Shown: positions 35,674-45,052 of the stretch, piece after piece
Layout: the number at the start of each line of letters is the position of its first letter
How positions within the stretch are numbered: position 1 is the stretch's first letter
Assembly: GCA_030550395.1 (NCBI GenBank)
Contig: JAUQPL010000001.1
Location: forward strand, 400,965-464,964
Source of the DNA: Bacteroidota bacterium
GTDB lineage: Bacteria; Bacteroidota; Ignavibacteria; Kapaibacteriales; HRBIN21
DNA: 64,000 nt
Direction of reading: 5' to 3'
Position numbers and translations under genes: made by a program
Notes under the pieces: generated by a model
Told to the model about the DNA's origin: nothing
What the model saw: only the letters and a program-made list of their open reading frames with translations
Database searches by the model: none

Positions 35674-37896
35674 ATGGCAGTATCTGTTACCCATATCACG
35701 CAAATTTCATCCGAAAGCCTCCTGGAATCCCTTCTGGCGGATTGCCGCTCCTTTCTACCCCGCTGCGACGAACAGCTCGTCCGGAAAGCCTTCCACTTCT
35801 GTGTTGAAGCGCACAAAGAGAGCGTACGCGCCTCTGGGGAACCGTACTACACGCACCCGGTGGAAGTTGCCCGTATCGTTGCACGAGACATCGCTCTCGA
35901 TGATATCTCGGTTGCAGCAGCGCTATTGCACGATGTGATTGAGGACACAGACTTCACCCTGCAGGACATTCAAGCCGAATTCGGAAGCACCATTGCCGAT
36001 ATCGTGGACAGCGTCACAAAAATTAGCGGGATTGCGGAGAACCAGACCATTACCACGGCGGAGACGTACCGTAAGCTGCTCCTGTCCCTCATCCGAGACG
36101 TTCGTGCTATCCTTGTTAAGCTTGCGGACCGGCTCCACAATATGCGTACCATTGAGGCATTACCACCGGAGCGGCGAATTCAAATCGCCCGTGAAACATT
36201 GGACATTTACGCCCCCTTTGCCCACCGCCTCGGCTTGGCAAATCTCAAGTGGGAGTTAGAAGACCTCGCCTTCAAAGTCCTCAACCCCGAAGCTTACTTC
36301 TCCCTTGCTCAAGCTCTCCAGGAAAGCCGCGTCGAACGCGAGGCCTATATCCAAAAAGTCATATCCCCAATTGAACGCCACCTTCGGCAACACGGTCTCC
36401 GCTTTGAAATTACTGGCCGCCCCAAAAATCTGTACTCCATCTACCAAAAAACCGTCGTCCGGGGTAAACCGTTGGAAGAGATCTACGACCTCTTCGCCAT
36501 CCGCATCATCCTGGACACCGAAGACAGTAACGAGTGCTATTTTGCCTATGGGTTAGTCACCCAATTGTTCACTCCTATTCCTGAGCGCTTCAAAGACTTC
36601 ATTGCCGTGCCGAAGAAGAACGGCTACCGTTCGCTCCACACGACGGTGATTGGTCCGGAAGGACGCCCCGTAGAAATTCAAATTCGCACCCGTTCCATGC
36701 ACGAAATCGCCGAGCGAGGAGTTGCTGCCCACTTCCGCTACAAAGCTGCCCAAGGAGTTGCTCCTGCCTGGAATGACGATCCCGAGCTGGAGGAATGGAT
36801 CCAGTGGGTCCGTGAGCTATTTGAGAAACGCTCTCGCGAGGAAGCCGCTCAGGAATTCCTGGAAAGCCTCCCTCTGAACCTTTACCAAGACGAAATCTAC
36901 GTCTTCACCCCCAAAGGGGAGCTCAAGCGGCTGCCTAAAGGCGCAACACCATTGGATTTTGCCTTCGCTATCCATACCGAGATTGGCCACCACTGCATTG
37001 GCGCAAAGGTCAATGGACGGATTGTTCCGCTCACCTATAAGCTGCAAACCGGTGACCAGGTAGAGATTCTTACCTCCAAACATCAAGCTCCCAGTCGGGA
37101 TTGGGAACATATCGTCGTCACCCACAAGGCAAAGTCATACATCCGTCGCTACCTCAACGAGCAGAGGCGCTTGAAGCAACAGGAAGGACAACAGGCGTTG
37201 GAAAAGCGCCTCCGAAAGCTGCATCTGGCTGTTTCCGATGAGGAACTGGAACGGGTCGCTCGAGCACTCAAGTACGAAAACCGGGCTGCTCTCTTCTATG
37301 CCATCGGGATTGGCACAATCAGTCCGGAATTGGTCATTAACCTCTTGCGACGCGACAGTTCTGCCTCCCCGGAGGCATCATCCTCCTGCTTGCCATCACT
37401 GGAACAGGTTGCCGAAATCGCTCGCCAGCAAGCAAGTGGGGTTGAAATCGTAGGGACTCCAACCGATGGCACCCCGCTCCTTTATTCGTACGCCCGCTGC
37501 TGCAACCCAATTCCCGGCGACGAGATCGTCGGGATCATCACCATTGGAAGCGGTCTACGTGTCCACCGACAGACATGCAAAACCATCCAAGACATGCTGC
37601 AGAATAACCATCCCCGCTTGGTTCCCCTTCGCTGGGGCAATGTCGCAGGGGAAGAGTTTATCGCTGCCCTCCGTATTACCGGGGACGACCGCCCCGGCAT
37701 GCTCCACGACATTACCAAAGCAATTGTCGCTTGCGACCGGACGAATATCCGCAGTGTAAACATCGACAGCTACGGAGGTCTCTTCGAAGGGGTTGTCACC
37801 CTCTACGTCCGAAACACCGAACACTTAGGACGCATCATAGAAAAGTTGCGCAAGATCCATGGTGTCCACACTGTGGTCCGTTTCGAGAGTCCTTAG
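35674..37896 (+). CDS. rel: Bifunctional (p)ppGpp synthetase/hydrolase (Rel/SpoT)
   Basis: A 740-residue stringent-response enzyme. The HD hydrolase domain has YYTHPVEVARI and ALLHDVIEDT. The synthetase domain has GRPKNLYSIYQK, and the RFKDFIAVPKKNGYRSLHT block carries the RxKD motif typical of bifunctional Rel rather than the ExDD of RelA-only enzymes. A TGS domain (VFTPKGELKRLPKGATPLDF), a Cys/His-containing middle region (YARCCNPIPGDEIVG) and a C-terminal ACT domain (GDDRPGMLHDITKAI) follow. It makes and degrades the alarmone (p)ppGpp in response to starvation. It is a single gene with no adjacent partner; its 3' end overlaps the convergent gene by 4 nt. Confidence 0.95.
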   Translation: MAVSVTHITQISSESLLESLLADCRSFLPRCDEQLVRKAFHFCVEAHKESVRASGEPYYTHPVEVARIVARDIALDDISVAAALLHDVIEDTDFTLQDIQAEFGSTIADIVDSVTKISGIAENQTITTAETYRKLLLSLIRDVRAILVKLADRLHNMRTIEALPPERRIQIARETLDIYAPFAHRLGLANLKWELEDLAFKVLNPEAYFSLAQALQESRVEREAYIQKVISPIERHLRQHGLRFEITGRPKNLYSIYQKTVVRGKPLEEIYDLFAIRIILDTEDSNECYFAYGLVTQLFTPIPERFKDFIAVPKKNGYRSLHTTVIGPEGRPVEIQIRTRSMHEIAERGVAAHFRYKAAQGVAPAWNDDPELEEWIQWVRELFEKRSREEAAQEFLESLPLNLYQDEIYVFTPKGELKRLPKGATPLDFAFAIHTEIGHHCIGAKVNGRIVPLTYKLQTGDQVEILTSKHQAPSRDWEHIVVTHKAKSYIRRYLNEQRRLKQQEGQQALEKRLRKLHLAVSDEELERVARALKYENRAALFYAIGIGTISPELVINLLRRDSSASPEASSSCLPSLEQVAEIARQQASGVEIVGTPTDGTPLLYSYARCCNPIPGDEIVGIITIGSGLRVHRQTCKTIQDMLQNNHPRLVPLRWGNVAGEEFIAALRITGDDRPGMLHDITKAIVACDRTNIRSVNIDSYGGLFEGVVTLYVRNTEHLGRIIEKLRKIHGVHTVVRFESP

Positions 37897-39146
37897 GTCT
37901 TGAGCTTCTTTTTACGCGCGGCAGGGAACAGCACATTGTTGAGAATCAAGCGATAGCCCGGTGAATTGGGGTACAACGAGAGATCGGTCGGTGGATCTCC
38001 AACAGCATGCTGGTAATCCTCCGGATCATGTCCGCCGTACCAGGCGAACATACCCCGTCCGACAGAACCGTAGATGTACTTGACCTCGTCAGTCCCTTCC
38101 CGCTTGGCTAACACCACCACCGAAGGTTTTAGCAACCCTTCCCGAAACGCTGTTGTCTGCCCTAAGAACCCGTGAATAACATTGACATGGCACTGTGTCA
38201 ACATGGTTGGTACGGGATCATACCGGGCGGAGAACTCAAATAAGGTAAAGTAATCCGTGCTGGGATCGGCCAACCCCGTCGGTCCGACGTCAATATTGGA
38301 AAATTCGTACACGTACGGATTCATCTCCAGCGTGAAGTTGTGAAAGGCAAACGTACGGGAGAAGTCTAGCTTTTGATTTGCCGCAGGATCGGCGGGATCG
38401 CCATCGAACATCTCCGCACAGATATCCACATTGCGGGCGGCCAGAGCAATATCGTACGTGTCCGTTGCGCTGCACATAGCGAACATGAAACCCCCGTTGA
38501 GGACATACTCTCGGATGGCTTCCACGACAGCTTTTTTGAGCTCGGATACCTTTTGAAATCCCAGCTTCCGCGCCGTTGCTTCCTGCAGAGCCACCTGTTG
38601 CTGGTACCAGGTTGTATGTCCAAACGCTGCCCAGAATTTACCGTATTGCCCAGTAAAATCTTCGTGATGCAAGTGCAGCCAGTCGTACTCCTGCAGTTTA
38701 CCAGCGAGCACTTCTTCATCCCAGACCTTGTCATACGGGATTTGCGCGTATTCCAGCACTAATTGAACGGCGTCATCCCACGGCTTTGCCGTAGGCATGA
38801 CATAGACAGCAAGCCGGGGAGCTCGCTCCAGGCGCACAACGTCCATGTTTGCCTCGGGACTCTGCACCTCAGCGTAAATCTGAGCTGCCTCCGCCGCCGA
38901 CAGTACCTCAAAGGAAACCCCTCGGGTACGGCATTCCAGAGCGACCTCGGGGACATACTCCATAAGGAATGACCCCCCTCGGTAGTTCAAGAGCCAATCG
39001 ACCCACCGCCCTTGCTGCAGATTCCAATATACAACCCCATAAGCCTTTAGGTGATTTGCCTGCGCCAAATCCATCGGGATCAGTAATTTCTGCTGTGCCC
39101 ATGTACTGCCGATCGCTGCAAGCCAGAGCAACCACAGCCATTTCAT
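37893..39146 (-). CDS. Exported 'asparagine synthetase B-like' conserved protein of Bacteroidota
   Basis: A 417-residue protein with a signal peptide (WLWLLWLAAIGSTWAQ). It then shows the conserved start KLLIPMDLAQANHLKAYGVVYW and NYRGGSFLMEYVP, and later YDWLHLHHEDFTGQYGKF, FAMCSATDTYDIALAA and MFAWYGGHDPEDYQH. Homologues in Bacteroidota are often named asparagine synthetase B, but I see neither an N-terminal Cys glutaminase nor an ATP-PP site, so that name is probably inherited by error. The MCSATD and GGHDPE regions resemble a class I amidotransferase or beta-galactosidase-trimerisation-like fold. The start at 39146 directly precedes the signal peptide. Function unknown. Confidence 0.75.
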   Translation of the reverse strand: MKWLWLLWLAAIGSTWAQQKLLIPMDLAQANHLKAYGVVYWNLQQGRWVDWLLNYRGGSFLMEYVPEVALECRTRGVSFEVLSAAEAAQIYAEVQSPEANMDVVRLERAPRLAVYVMPTAKPWDDAVQLVLEYAQIPYDKVWDEEVLAGKLQEYDWLHLHHEDFTGQYGKFWAAFGHTTWYQQQVALQEATARKLGFQKVSELKKAVVEAIREYVLNGGFMFAMCSATDTYDIALAARNVDICAEMFDGDPADPAANQKLDFSRTFAFHNFTLEMNPYVYEFSNIDVGPTGLADPSTDYFTLFEFSARYDPVPTMLTQCHVNVIHGFLGQTTAFREGLLKPSVVVLAKREGTDEVKYIYGSVGRGMFAWYGGHDPEDYQHAVGDPPTDLSLYPNSPGYRLILNNVLFPAARKKKLKT

Positions 39147-39200
39147 GGGCTTCCCCCCAATCGCATTGACTACTACTGGAGAAAGACGCAGTGCTACCGT

Positions 39201-39234
39201 TTGGTAGCGTAACACCGGCGAGAAGGTAATTTTG
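39201..39234 (+). promoter_or_regulatory. Bacteroidota-type promoter for the crotonase operon
   Basis: TTG (39201-39203, part of TTTGG) is followed after 23 nt by TAATTTTG (39227-39234), 28 nt upstream of the crotonase ATG. The spacing is at the upper end of the TTG-N17-23-TAnnTTTG consensus. Confidence 0.55.
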
Positions 39235-39262
39235 CGTCGTCTCACGGGACACTCTCCTTGTT

Positions 39263-40048
39263 ATGAGCACGTATACGTACATTCATCCCTACCGTTACGA
39301 GAACGACCCGCGCGTGGCCGCCGTCCAGCTAAATCGCCCCGACAAGCTGAATGCCCTCAGTTTAGCCCTCATGGAAGAGCTTATCACGGCCTTAGAAGCC
39401 TTTGATGCGGACCCGGAAATCCGCTGCATCGTTTTGCATGGCAACGAACGCGCCTTCGCTGCCGGAGCCGATATCGATGAAATGGCGGATGCCGATAGCG
39501 TAGAGATGCTGCTGCGCGACCAGTTCCGCAAATGGGAGCGCATCAGCGCCCTGAAAAAGCCTCTTATCGCCGCTGTCAGCGGCTATGCCTTGGGCGGCGG
39601 CTGTGAATTGGCCATGCTCTGCGACATGATCGTCGCTAGCGACACCGCACAATTTGGGCAGCCAGAGATTAATATCGGCGTTATACCCGGCGCTGGAGGG
39701 ACCCAACGATTGACCCGAATACTCGGCAAAGCTTTAGCAATGGAACTGGTCCTGACCGGACGCTTCCTCTCGGCTCAAGAGGCTTACCGACTAGGCTTAG
39801 TCAATCGTGTCGTGCCCGTGGAAGCCTATCTGGATGAGGCATTCGCTCTGGCCTCTACCATTGCCTCCAAACCTCCCATCGCTGTACGTCTGGCAAAAGA
39901 GGCCGTGCTCCGAGCGCTCAGCACCCCACTGGAGATTGGATTAGAGTTGGAGCGCAAAAACTTCTACCTGCTCTTCTCTACGGCCGATCAGAAAGAAGGC
40001 ATGAAGGCTTTCCAAGAGAAGCGCCAACCCCGATGGCAGGGACGGTAA
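39263..40048 (+). CDS. Enoyl-CoA hydratase (crotonase)
   Basis: A 261-residue crotonase with both catalytic glutamates of true hydratases: Glu115 in GYALGGGCELAMLCD and Glu135 in FGQPEINIGVIPGAGG. The CoA/oxyanion loop is FAAGADIDEM. It hydrates 2-enoyl-CoA to L-3-hydroxyacyl-CoA in beta-oxidation, or 2,3-dehydroadipyl-CoA in phenylacetate breakdown (PaaF role). A PaaG-like paralogue follows after 27 nt and a HAD phosphatase after that, likely one transcript. Confidence 0.92.
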   Translation: MSTYTYIHPYRYENDPRVAAVQLNRPDKLNALSLALMEELITALEAFDADPEIRCIVLHGNERAFAAGADIDEMADADSVEMLLRDQFRKWERISALKKPLIAAVSGYALGGGCELAMLCDMIVASDTAQFGQPEINIGVIPGAGGTQRLTRILGKALAMELVLTGRFLSAQEAYRLGLVNRVVPVEAYLDEAFALASTIASKPPIAVRLAKEAVLRALSTPLEIGLELERKNFYLLFSTADQKEGMKAFQEKRQPRWQGR

Positions 40049-40075
40049 CGTACCACAGCACTTGCGTGTGCATCC

Positions 40076-40861
40076 ATGGACTTCCAAACGCTGCTCATCC
40101 ACAACGCCGACGGAGTTCTCACCATTACCCTCAATCGCCCCGATGCATACAACGCCGTCAACGCCCAGATGGGGGAGGAATTGCTGGCGGCTCTCCAGAC
40201 AGCGGAACAAGATCGCCAAGTTCGCTGCATTGTCTTGACGGGGGCTGGCAAGGCCTTCTGCTCAGGACAAGACCTCAAGGAGGTTCCCTCCGGAGAGAGC
40301 ACCTTTTTCCGTGACGTCCTACGGCAGCGGTACAATCCGATTATCCGCACCTTGCGGAATATGCCGAAACCTGTCATTGGCGCCATTAATGGAGTTGCTG
40401 CCGGCGCGGGTATGGCACTGGCGTTAGCCACGGATTTCCGCATCATGAGCAGTGCCGCCCGCTTTGTAGAAGCCTTCATTGGACTTGCTCTGGTTCCTGA
40501 CTCCGGTTCCAGCTTCTTTTATGTCCGCTCGCTCGGTTATGCTCGCGCATTTGAATTGGCTACCCTGAACAGGCCCATCTCGGCTGAACAAGCCCTGCAA
40601 TTGGGTCTGGTCAACGTCGTTGTTTCCCCCGAAGCATTCCCCCAGGTAGTCCAACGTTTTGCTCATCTATATGCTCAGGGACCAACTCGGGCATACGGCT
40701 ACGTCAAAGAGCTGCTCAACCGTGCTCTGGCTCTTCCCTTGGAAGACATCTTAGAGCTTGAGGCAGAATACCAACAGCAGGCTGGTGAAACGGCTGACTA
40801 TGCTGAAGGAATCCGTGCCTTTTTGGAAAAGCGCTCTCCACGGTTTACTGGCAGCCTGTAA
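40076..40861 (+). CDS. paaG: Crotonase-family isomerase, PaaG-like (ring-1,2-epoxyphenylacetyl-CoA isomerase)
   Basis: A 261-residue crotonase lacking the first hydratase Glu (GVAAGAGMALALATD) but with Asp142 in LALVPDSGSSFF, the pattern of PaaG isomerases. CSGQDLKEVP and RYNPIIRTLRNMPKPVIGAINGV also match PaaG. PaaG converts ring-epoxidised phenylacetyl-CoA to the oxepin and also isomerises enoyl-CoAs. The phenylacetyl-CoA epoxidase genes paaABCD are in this window at 54-57 kb, which supports the assignment, but a general delta-enoyl-CoA isomerase role cannot be excluded. Confidence 0.8.
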   Translation: MDFQTLLIHNADGVLTITLNRPDAYNAVNAQMGEELLAALQTAEQDRQVRCIVLTGAGKAFCSGQDLKEVPSGESTFFRDVLRQRYNPIIRTLRNMPKPVIGAINGVAAGAGMALALATDFRIMSSAARFVEAFIGLALVPDSGSSFFYVRSLGYARAFELATLNRPISAEQALQLGLVNVVVSPEAFPQVVQRFAHLYAQGPTRAYGYVKELLNRALALPLEDILELEAEYQQQAGETADYAEGIRAFLEKRSPRFTGSL

Positions 40862-40872
40862 ACGGAGAAGCT

Positions 40873-41793
40873 GTGGGAGCAGAGGGGAGCTTGCAGCCAA
40901 TGGCGTTCTGGTGGTCATCGCTATTCCGACGTCCCCGCAGCCTTGCTGATATTGCTCTCCTCATCAGCGACGTAGATGGGACGCTCGTTAGCGGGGAGGA
41001 AGCCATGTCCGAGTCAACGGCACAGCTCCTCCGCGCTGTGCATGCACGCGGAGTCCAGATTGCCCTGGCCAGTGCTCGTCCCTATCCCAGCCTCGCCCAA
41101 TTAGCGAGCCAGGCTCAGCTTCCGGCATGGATCATTTCCTTGGATGGTGCACTGCTTCATGACCCCAGTGGCACCCTTCGCTTCGCTGCAGCACTTCCAG
41201 AGTGGCTCCTCCAACGACTCCTGGATATCGCAAGCCACTACGCTGTCCATTATGCCTGCTTCACCCCCCAAAGCCTCATACAAACCTCTGCCCCCCACAT
41301 CCCCTCGTACTTGGACGACCCGCTCCTTGAACGCAGGCAGGCTCAGCTACTTCGGGATTTCCTCCAAGAGCCATCAGTACTGCTTTGCGTCAGCGGCCCA
41401 CAGCCTCACATAGTGGGCTTCCTCCAAGCTGTGGAACGGCTCCCATACTCAGAGCGAAAACACCTCCGTATTGCCGCTACGGAATCGATCCGCCTACCGG
41501 GTATAATCCTTGTAGAAATCCGCTTGCACAAGGCCCACAAAGGCACAGCTGCTCGTGCTCTCCAGCAGCTCACGGGCTGTTCTGTGCGCCAGACGATGGC
41601 AATTGGGGATTACCGCAATGACCTTCCCCTCTTTGCTGTCAGCGGTCTGCGGGTTGCTATGGCTGATGCTGTTGCCGAGCTCCGGAGCAAAGCTGACTGG
41701 GTTACTACCCTCCCGGCTACCGAACACGGAGTCGAAGAAGTCCTCCAACGGCTTCTCCGAGAACGTCCTGCTCCGAGAAATCCCAACCCCTGA
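40873..41793 (+). CDS. HAD-superfamily (Cof-type) phosphatase
   Basis: A protein of up to 306 residues with the HAD motifs: LLISDVDGTLVSG (nucleophile Asp and acid Asp), LASARPYPSL for the motif-II region, HKGTAARALQQLTG and the motif-IV Asp pair in AIGDYRNDLPLF. The large cap between residues ~95 and 225 marks it as a Cof/type IIB sugar- or nucleotide-phosphatase. The annotated GTG at 40873 lies 12 nt after paaG; ATG at 40900 is an alternative start. The natural substrate is unknown. Confidence 0.85.
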   Translation: MGAEGSLQPMAFWWSSLFRRPRSLADIALLISDVDGTLVSGEEAMSESTAQLLRAVHARGVQIALASARPYPSLAQLASQAQLPAWIISLDGALLHDPSGTLRFAAALPEWLLQRLLDIASHYAVHYACFTPQSLIQTSAPHIPSYLDDPLLERRQAQLLRDFLQEPSVLLCVSGPQPHIVGFLQAVERLPYSERKHLRIAATESIRLPGIILVEIRLHKAHKGTAARALQQLTGCSVRQTMAIGDYRNDLPLFAVSGLRVAMADAVAELRSKADWVTTLPATEHGVEEVLQRLLRERPAPRNPNP

Positions 41794-42119
41794 TGGGCTT
41801 ATCCCTACGTTTTTTCGCCTCAACCGGGCCATCCCCAGCGCAACTCCCAATAGGCACCCGCACGGCACAGAGGCATGAATTCTCCCTGCTGAATGTCCCG
41901 CAAAGCTTCCCTCCCTTGCGTCTCCGGCTCCGGAGTTCATCGTATCTCCGACGGCGCTCCCTCAGAACTCGAGCTCCAATACTTTGCTCTCGGCAGATGG
42001 AAGGTCAATCCAGAGTTGCTCGGCGATAAGCAAACCTTGCAGTGGCAAACGGCCCAGTAATTGACCTTAATGCCATTTGAAGGTAGCGGACATGTCCGTG
42101 GCTTCTCCCCTGATGGTCT
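41794..42119. other. Intergenic region between the HAD gene and the TonB-type receptor
   Basis: A 326-nt stretch between convergent genes. It contains one short frame (41893-42060, listed separately) and no recognisable promoter octamer, tRNA or strong terminator. Confidence 0.5.
41893..42060 (+). CDS. Possible small protein or gene remnant (55 aa)
   Basis: An ATG-initiated 55-codon frame ending TAA. Its second half reads like genuine protein (ELELQYFALGRWKVNPELLG), while the first half is low in character. There is no convincing ribosome-binding site. It could be the tail of a decayed gene or chance; no family is recognised. Confidence 0.25.
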   Translation: MSRKASLPCVSGSGVHRISDGAPSELELQYFALGRWKVNPELLGDKQTLQWQTAQ

Positions 42120-44963
42120 TTAGAGAGCAAAGTTCCGGAGACGGTAGCTGAACTGAAGCATGGCATAGCGCCTCAGTACTTGCGTAGCACTATCCTCTAC
42201 ATACTGTCCGGTCACCGAACGGCTAATTCCCTGATTTTGACCGAGGACATCGGCAACGAAGAGGCGGATCTCGGCTGCATTGTTCTCCAAGAAGCGATAG
42301 CCAACGGCCAAGTTCAGCAAGGCAATTGGTCTATCCAGCCGTCCTCCTAACCCATTGTACTTACTCCAGCGGAATTGAGAGGCAAGGACCCATGAACCCC
42401 AGGGTAGAAAAGTGACGTCAGCGCTGAGCCGATGCTGGAGATACCGTGTGGATCCCGTCGGAGCCGTTGTTTGTACGCGGTTGTATGCCAAGGTATACGA
42501 GAGTGCAAAATCCACTCGTTCACTCCAGTTACTGCTCAGCGAAAGCCCCAGCGCCGGTGCATACCAATCCGTTCGCACAGCTGCTCCATTGACCAGTGAA
42601 GGAATACGGGTGTAATCCACGGAAGCATTCACGGTCAAGGTGCTGCGCAACCACGGGGCTGGGAGGCCGAAGACGGAGAAGAGGCGCCCACTCCAGTATC
42701 CATCCAGATTCACCGGTACCGTGTACCGACCTCCCGAAGGTAACGGGATTCCTGCAATCACCGTGTCTCGTGCAGCCAGAAGAGTTGCTGTACCGATATA
42801 GTTGCGTCCATACATAACCCGCAGCAAAGCAAAGAAAAGACGTCCGCTGAAAGGATCCGTTGCCTGGTAGCGTGCAAATACCAGGTGTGTGTAGCTGGGG
42901 AGTAGTTCGGGGTTCCCTGTCACCAATGCCATGGGATTGCTGTTGTCCACCGTTTGCTGCAATTGGGAAGGTGACGGAAGAGTTACGAAAGGGCGGTAAA
43001 CCATCCGCAGGTTCTGTAGCCGTCCAGGGCGATACTCCACCATGAGGAAGGGTATCCAGAAACCGAAGTGGCGCCCGACAGACCACGGTGCTGCTCGCTG
43101 CTCTTCTGCCTGTAGACGTTGCCAAGAGTAATCCAGCCGGACATTTCCTTGGAATACCCGCCCCTGATACAGGTAGGCAACTCCTGCACGCTGTTCCCAC
43201 ACCCGCCTCTGGAGGTTAGATTGCAGAGATTCCCAGAGGGCAAGCCTTTCGCCCGTTGGCGCTAACCTCCACACTTCCTGTTCTGTATCTCCCCATTGCC
43301 ACGAGGGAACATAGCGGAACTGGAGAATATTCAGGCTATCCAGCGGCTCAGAGTATGTCGCTGTCATGGTCACCGAAGCAGAAGATTGGTCACGGATGAG
43401 TTGCTGTGAAACGCTGGAATCACCGACCACCGTATCAGCTCGGAAGGAAAACAGAAAGGACTGCGTCTGCTCCTGACGCTGAGGATTGTACTCACCCTCT
43501 ACCTCCACGGAGAGAGAACGCCCAGCAGCAAAGCGATGGACAAAGAGGAGTTGAGCATAGCTTTGCATTACCCGTGCATTGGTCGTGCCTTGCACGTCCA
43601 CCTGCGAAAGGGTGTCAGTGCCATCCAGGGTGAATCCCCCCAGCATCGAGCTGCTGGAGGTCGGCTGAAACGTTATACGCGGGGCAAACAGGAGAGTCGT
43701 GGATGTATCCAAGGGTACTTCTGCCCGCAAACTCAGACGGTGGGTTCCCAGAGTACCCTCGCTATGACTGTGCTCTGTGTAGAACAAGCCAAGCGTATCG
43801 CTGTTGAAGTACTGTCGCTGCAAGGTGCCATCGGTGGCATTCACAAGCGCGTTGAAGAAATAACTGCCGGTGATATCTACCCCGCTCTTCCATCGGTTAG
43901 AGTACATCAAGCCAAGGGCATGAGCGGTATTGATACCGCTCTGCTCAGGCACGAAGAAAGTCCCCATTTGCGCAAAAGGGCCACTCGGTCCTCCCCGCAT
44001 ACCAGGGGGAGGTCCCGGAAAGCGCCCGCCTTGGAACATCATTCGCAGTACTGAGGGAGGAGGTCCCCCGCCGGGTGACGACTGTCCAGCAAAGTTGAGA
44101 ACTCCCAGCACGTCATCTATGGCAAAGTTCTGTTGGTTTACGTTATTGCTCATCCCAACCAGTGACATCCGCAAATCGCCTCGGAACACATTGATAGTAG
44201 CACCTGCTTGGTATCGCGTGTCGCTTCCATATCCTCCGTAGATCCGTCCGAAGCGACCTGTCCGCAATGCGGGATTTGTGATGATATTGAGCGTTCGCTC
44301 CGTCGAGCTTGGATCTCGGATACCCGTCAGGCGTGCCCGCTCTCCTTCGCGGTCAAAAAGCTGAACCGATTGAACAACATCTGCTGGCAAGTTCCGCAGA
44401 ACAGCCAAGGGATCCTGTCCAAAGAATTCCCGCCCATCCACCAGCACGCGCTGGACTGTCTCTCCGTGGGCCCGAATCTGTCCCCCCTCTATGGTCACTC
44501 CCGGCATCTTACGGACAAGGTCCTCCGCTGTAGCATCAGGGTTAACTTTGTAAGCGGAGGCAGCGTACTCCACTGTATCCTGTTTGACTTGGGCCCGTTC
44601 TTGGACTGCTTCCACCGTTATCTGACCGGCTTGAAGTGCTACTGCCTCCAGGGCCAAGTCCCCGACCGTGTGCGATTCCCGCACTGATAGCACTCGTTCC
44701 AAAGGTTTGTACCCGACGGAGGTAACCCGAAGCCGATACTGACCCGGGCGTGGGAGCTCCACGCGGAATTCCCCTCGGGAATCAGCCACTGCACCCCACT
44801 GCTGAGTGGCATCCGGAAGAGCCGTAAACAGCACTGTCGCCCCGGGAATCGGCGCGCGCTGCTGAGCGTCGACCACCCGTCCTCGGACCGACAGCTGAGC
44901 CAATCCCTCCACACCCTCCACCAGCATCGCTGCAAGAAGGAACCACCACTGCCGAGCAATCAT
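42120..44963 (-). CDS. Outer-membrane receptor with CarboxypepD-like domain (TonB-dependent type, OMP_b-brl_3)
   Basis: A 947-residue outer-membrane protein. Signal peptide, then a carboxypeptidase-regulatory-like beta sandwich (LSVRGRVVDAQQRAPIPGAT and RLRVTSVGYKPLER). A plug domain carries DATAEDLVRKMPGVTIEGGQIRAHG in part, VLVDGREFFG and ADVVQSVQLFDR. A long barrel of alternating strands follows to the terminal aromatic-rich strand (YAMLQFSYRLRNFAL). This is the family of TonB-dependent-like barrels common in Bacteroidota. The ligand is unknown, and the Gly/Pro-rich insert near residue 300 (SSPGGGPPPS, GPPPGMRGGP) is unusual. AGGAGGAAGC precedes the ATG. Confidence 0.85.
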   Translation of the reverse strand: MIARQWWFLLAAMLVEGVEGLAQLSVRGRVVDAQQRAPIPGATVLFTALPDATQQWGAVADSRGEFRVELPRPGQYRLRVTSVGYKPLERVLSVRESHTVGDLALEAVALQAGQITVEAVQERAQVKQDTVEYAASAYKVNPDATAEDLVRKMPGVTIEGGQIRAHGETVQRVLVDGREFFGQDPLAVLRNLPADVVQSVQLFDREGERARLTGIRDPSSTERTLNIITNPALRTGRFGRIYGGYGSDTRYQAGATINVFRGDLRMSLVGMSNNVNQQNFAIDDVLGVLNFAGQSSPGGGPPPSVLRMMFQGGRFPGPPPGMRGGPSGPFAQMGTFFVPEQSGINTAHALGLMYSNRWKSGVDITGSYFFNALVNATDGTLQRQYFNSDTLGLFYTEHSHSEGTLGTHRLSLRAEVPLDTSTTLLFAPRITFQPTSSSSMLGGFTLDGTDTLSQVDVQGTTNARVMQSYAQLLFVHRFAAGRSLSVEVEGEYNPQRQEQTQSFLFSFRADTVVGDSSVSQQLIRDQSSASVTMTATYSEPLDSLNILQFRYVPSWQWGDTEQEVWRLAPTGERLALWESLQSNLQRRVWEQRAGVAYLYQGRVFQGNVRLDYSWQRLQAEEQRAAPWSVGRHFGFWIPFLMVEYRPGRLQNLRMVYRPFVTLPSPSQLQQTVDNSNPMALVTGNPELLPSYTHLVFARYQATDPFSGRLFFALLRVMYGRNYIGTATLLAARDTVIAGIPLPSGGRYTVPVNLDGYWSGRLFSVFGLPAPWLRSTLTVNASVDYTRIPSLVNGAAVRTDWYAPALGLSLSSNWSERVDFALSYTLAYNRVQTTAPTGSTRYLQHRLSADVTFLPWGSWVLASQFRWSKYNGLGGRLDRPIALLNLAVGYRFLENNAAEIRLFVADVLGQNQGISRSVTGQYVEDSATQVLRRYAMLQFSYRLRNFAL

Positions 44964-45029
44964 TTGCTTCCTCCTGCGAGCCAGTCATTCCATGGAAATA
45001 CGAACTAAGTCCTTCGACGCGAAACCACT

Positions 45030-45052
45030 CCTCTGGGCTTAAAGCCCAGAGG
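45030..45052 (-). terminator. Perfect hairpin at the end of the infC-to-lolD operon
   Basis: CCTCTGGGCT (45030-45039) and AGCCCAGAGG (45043-45052) form a 10-bp stem with a 3-nt loop across the lolD stop codon. It lies at the end of a minus-strand operon. There is no U-tract, so it would be a non-canonical terminator or an mRNA 3'-end stabiliser. Confidence 0.45.

Noticed and set aside
41793..42029. 78-aa frame after the HAD gene
   Set aside because: Arg/Ser-rich, no family features; the alternative frame at 41893 is only slightly better.
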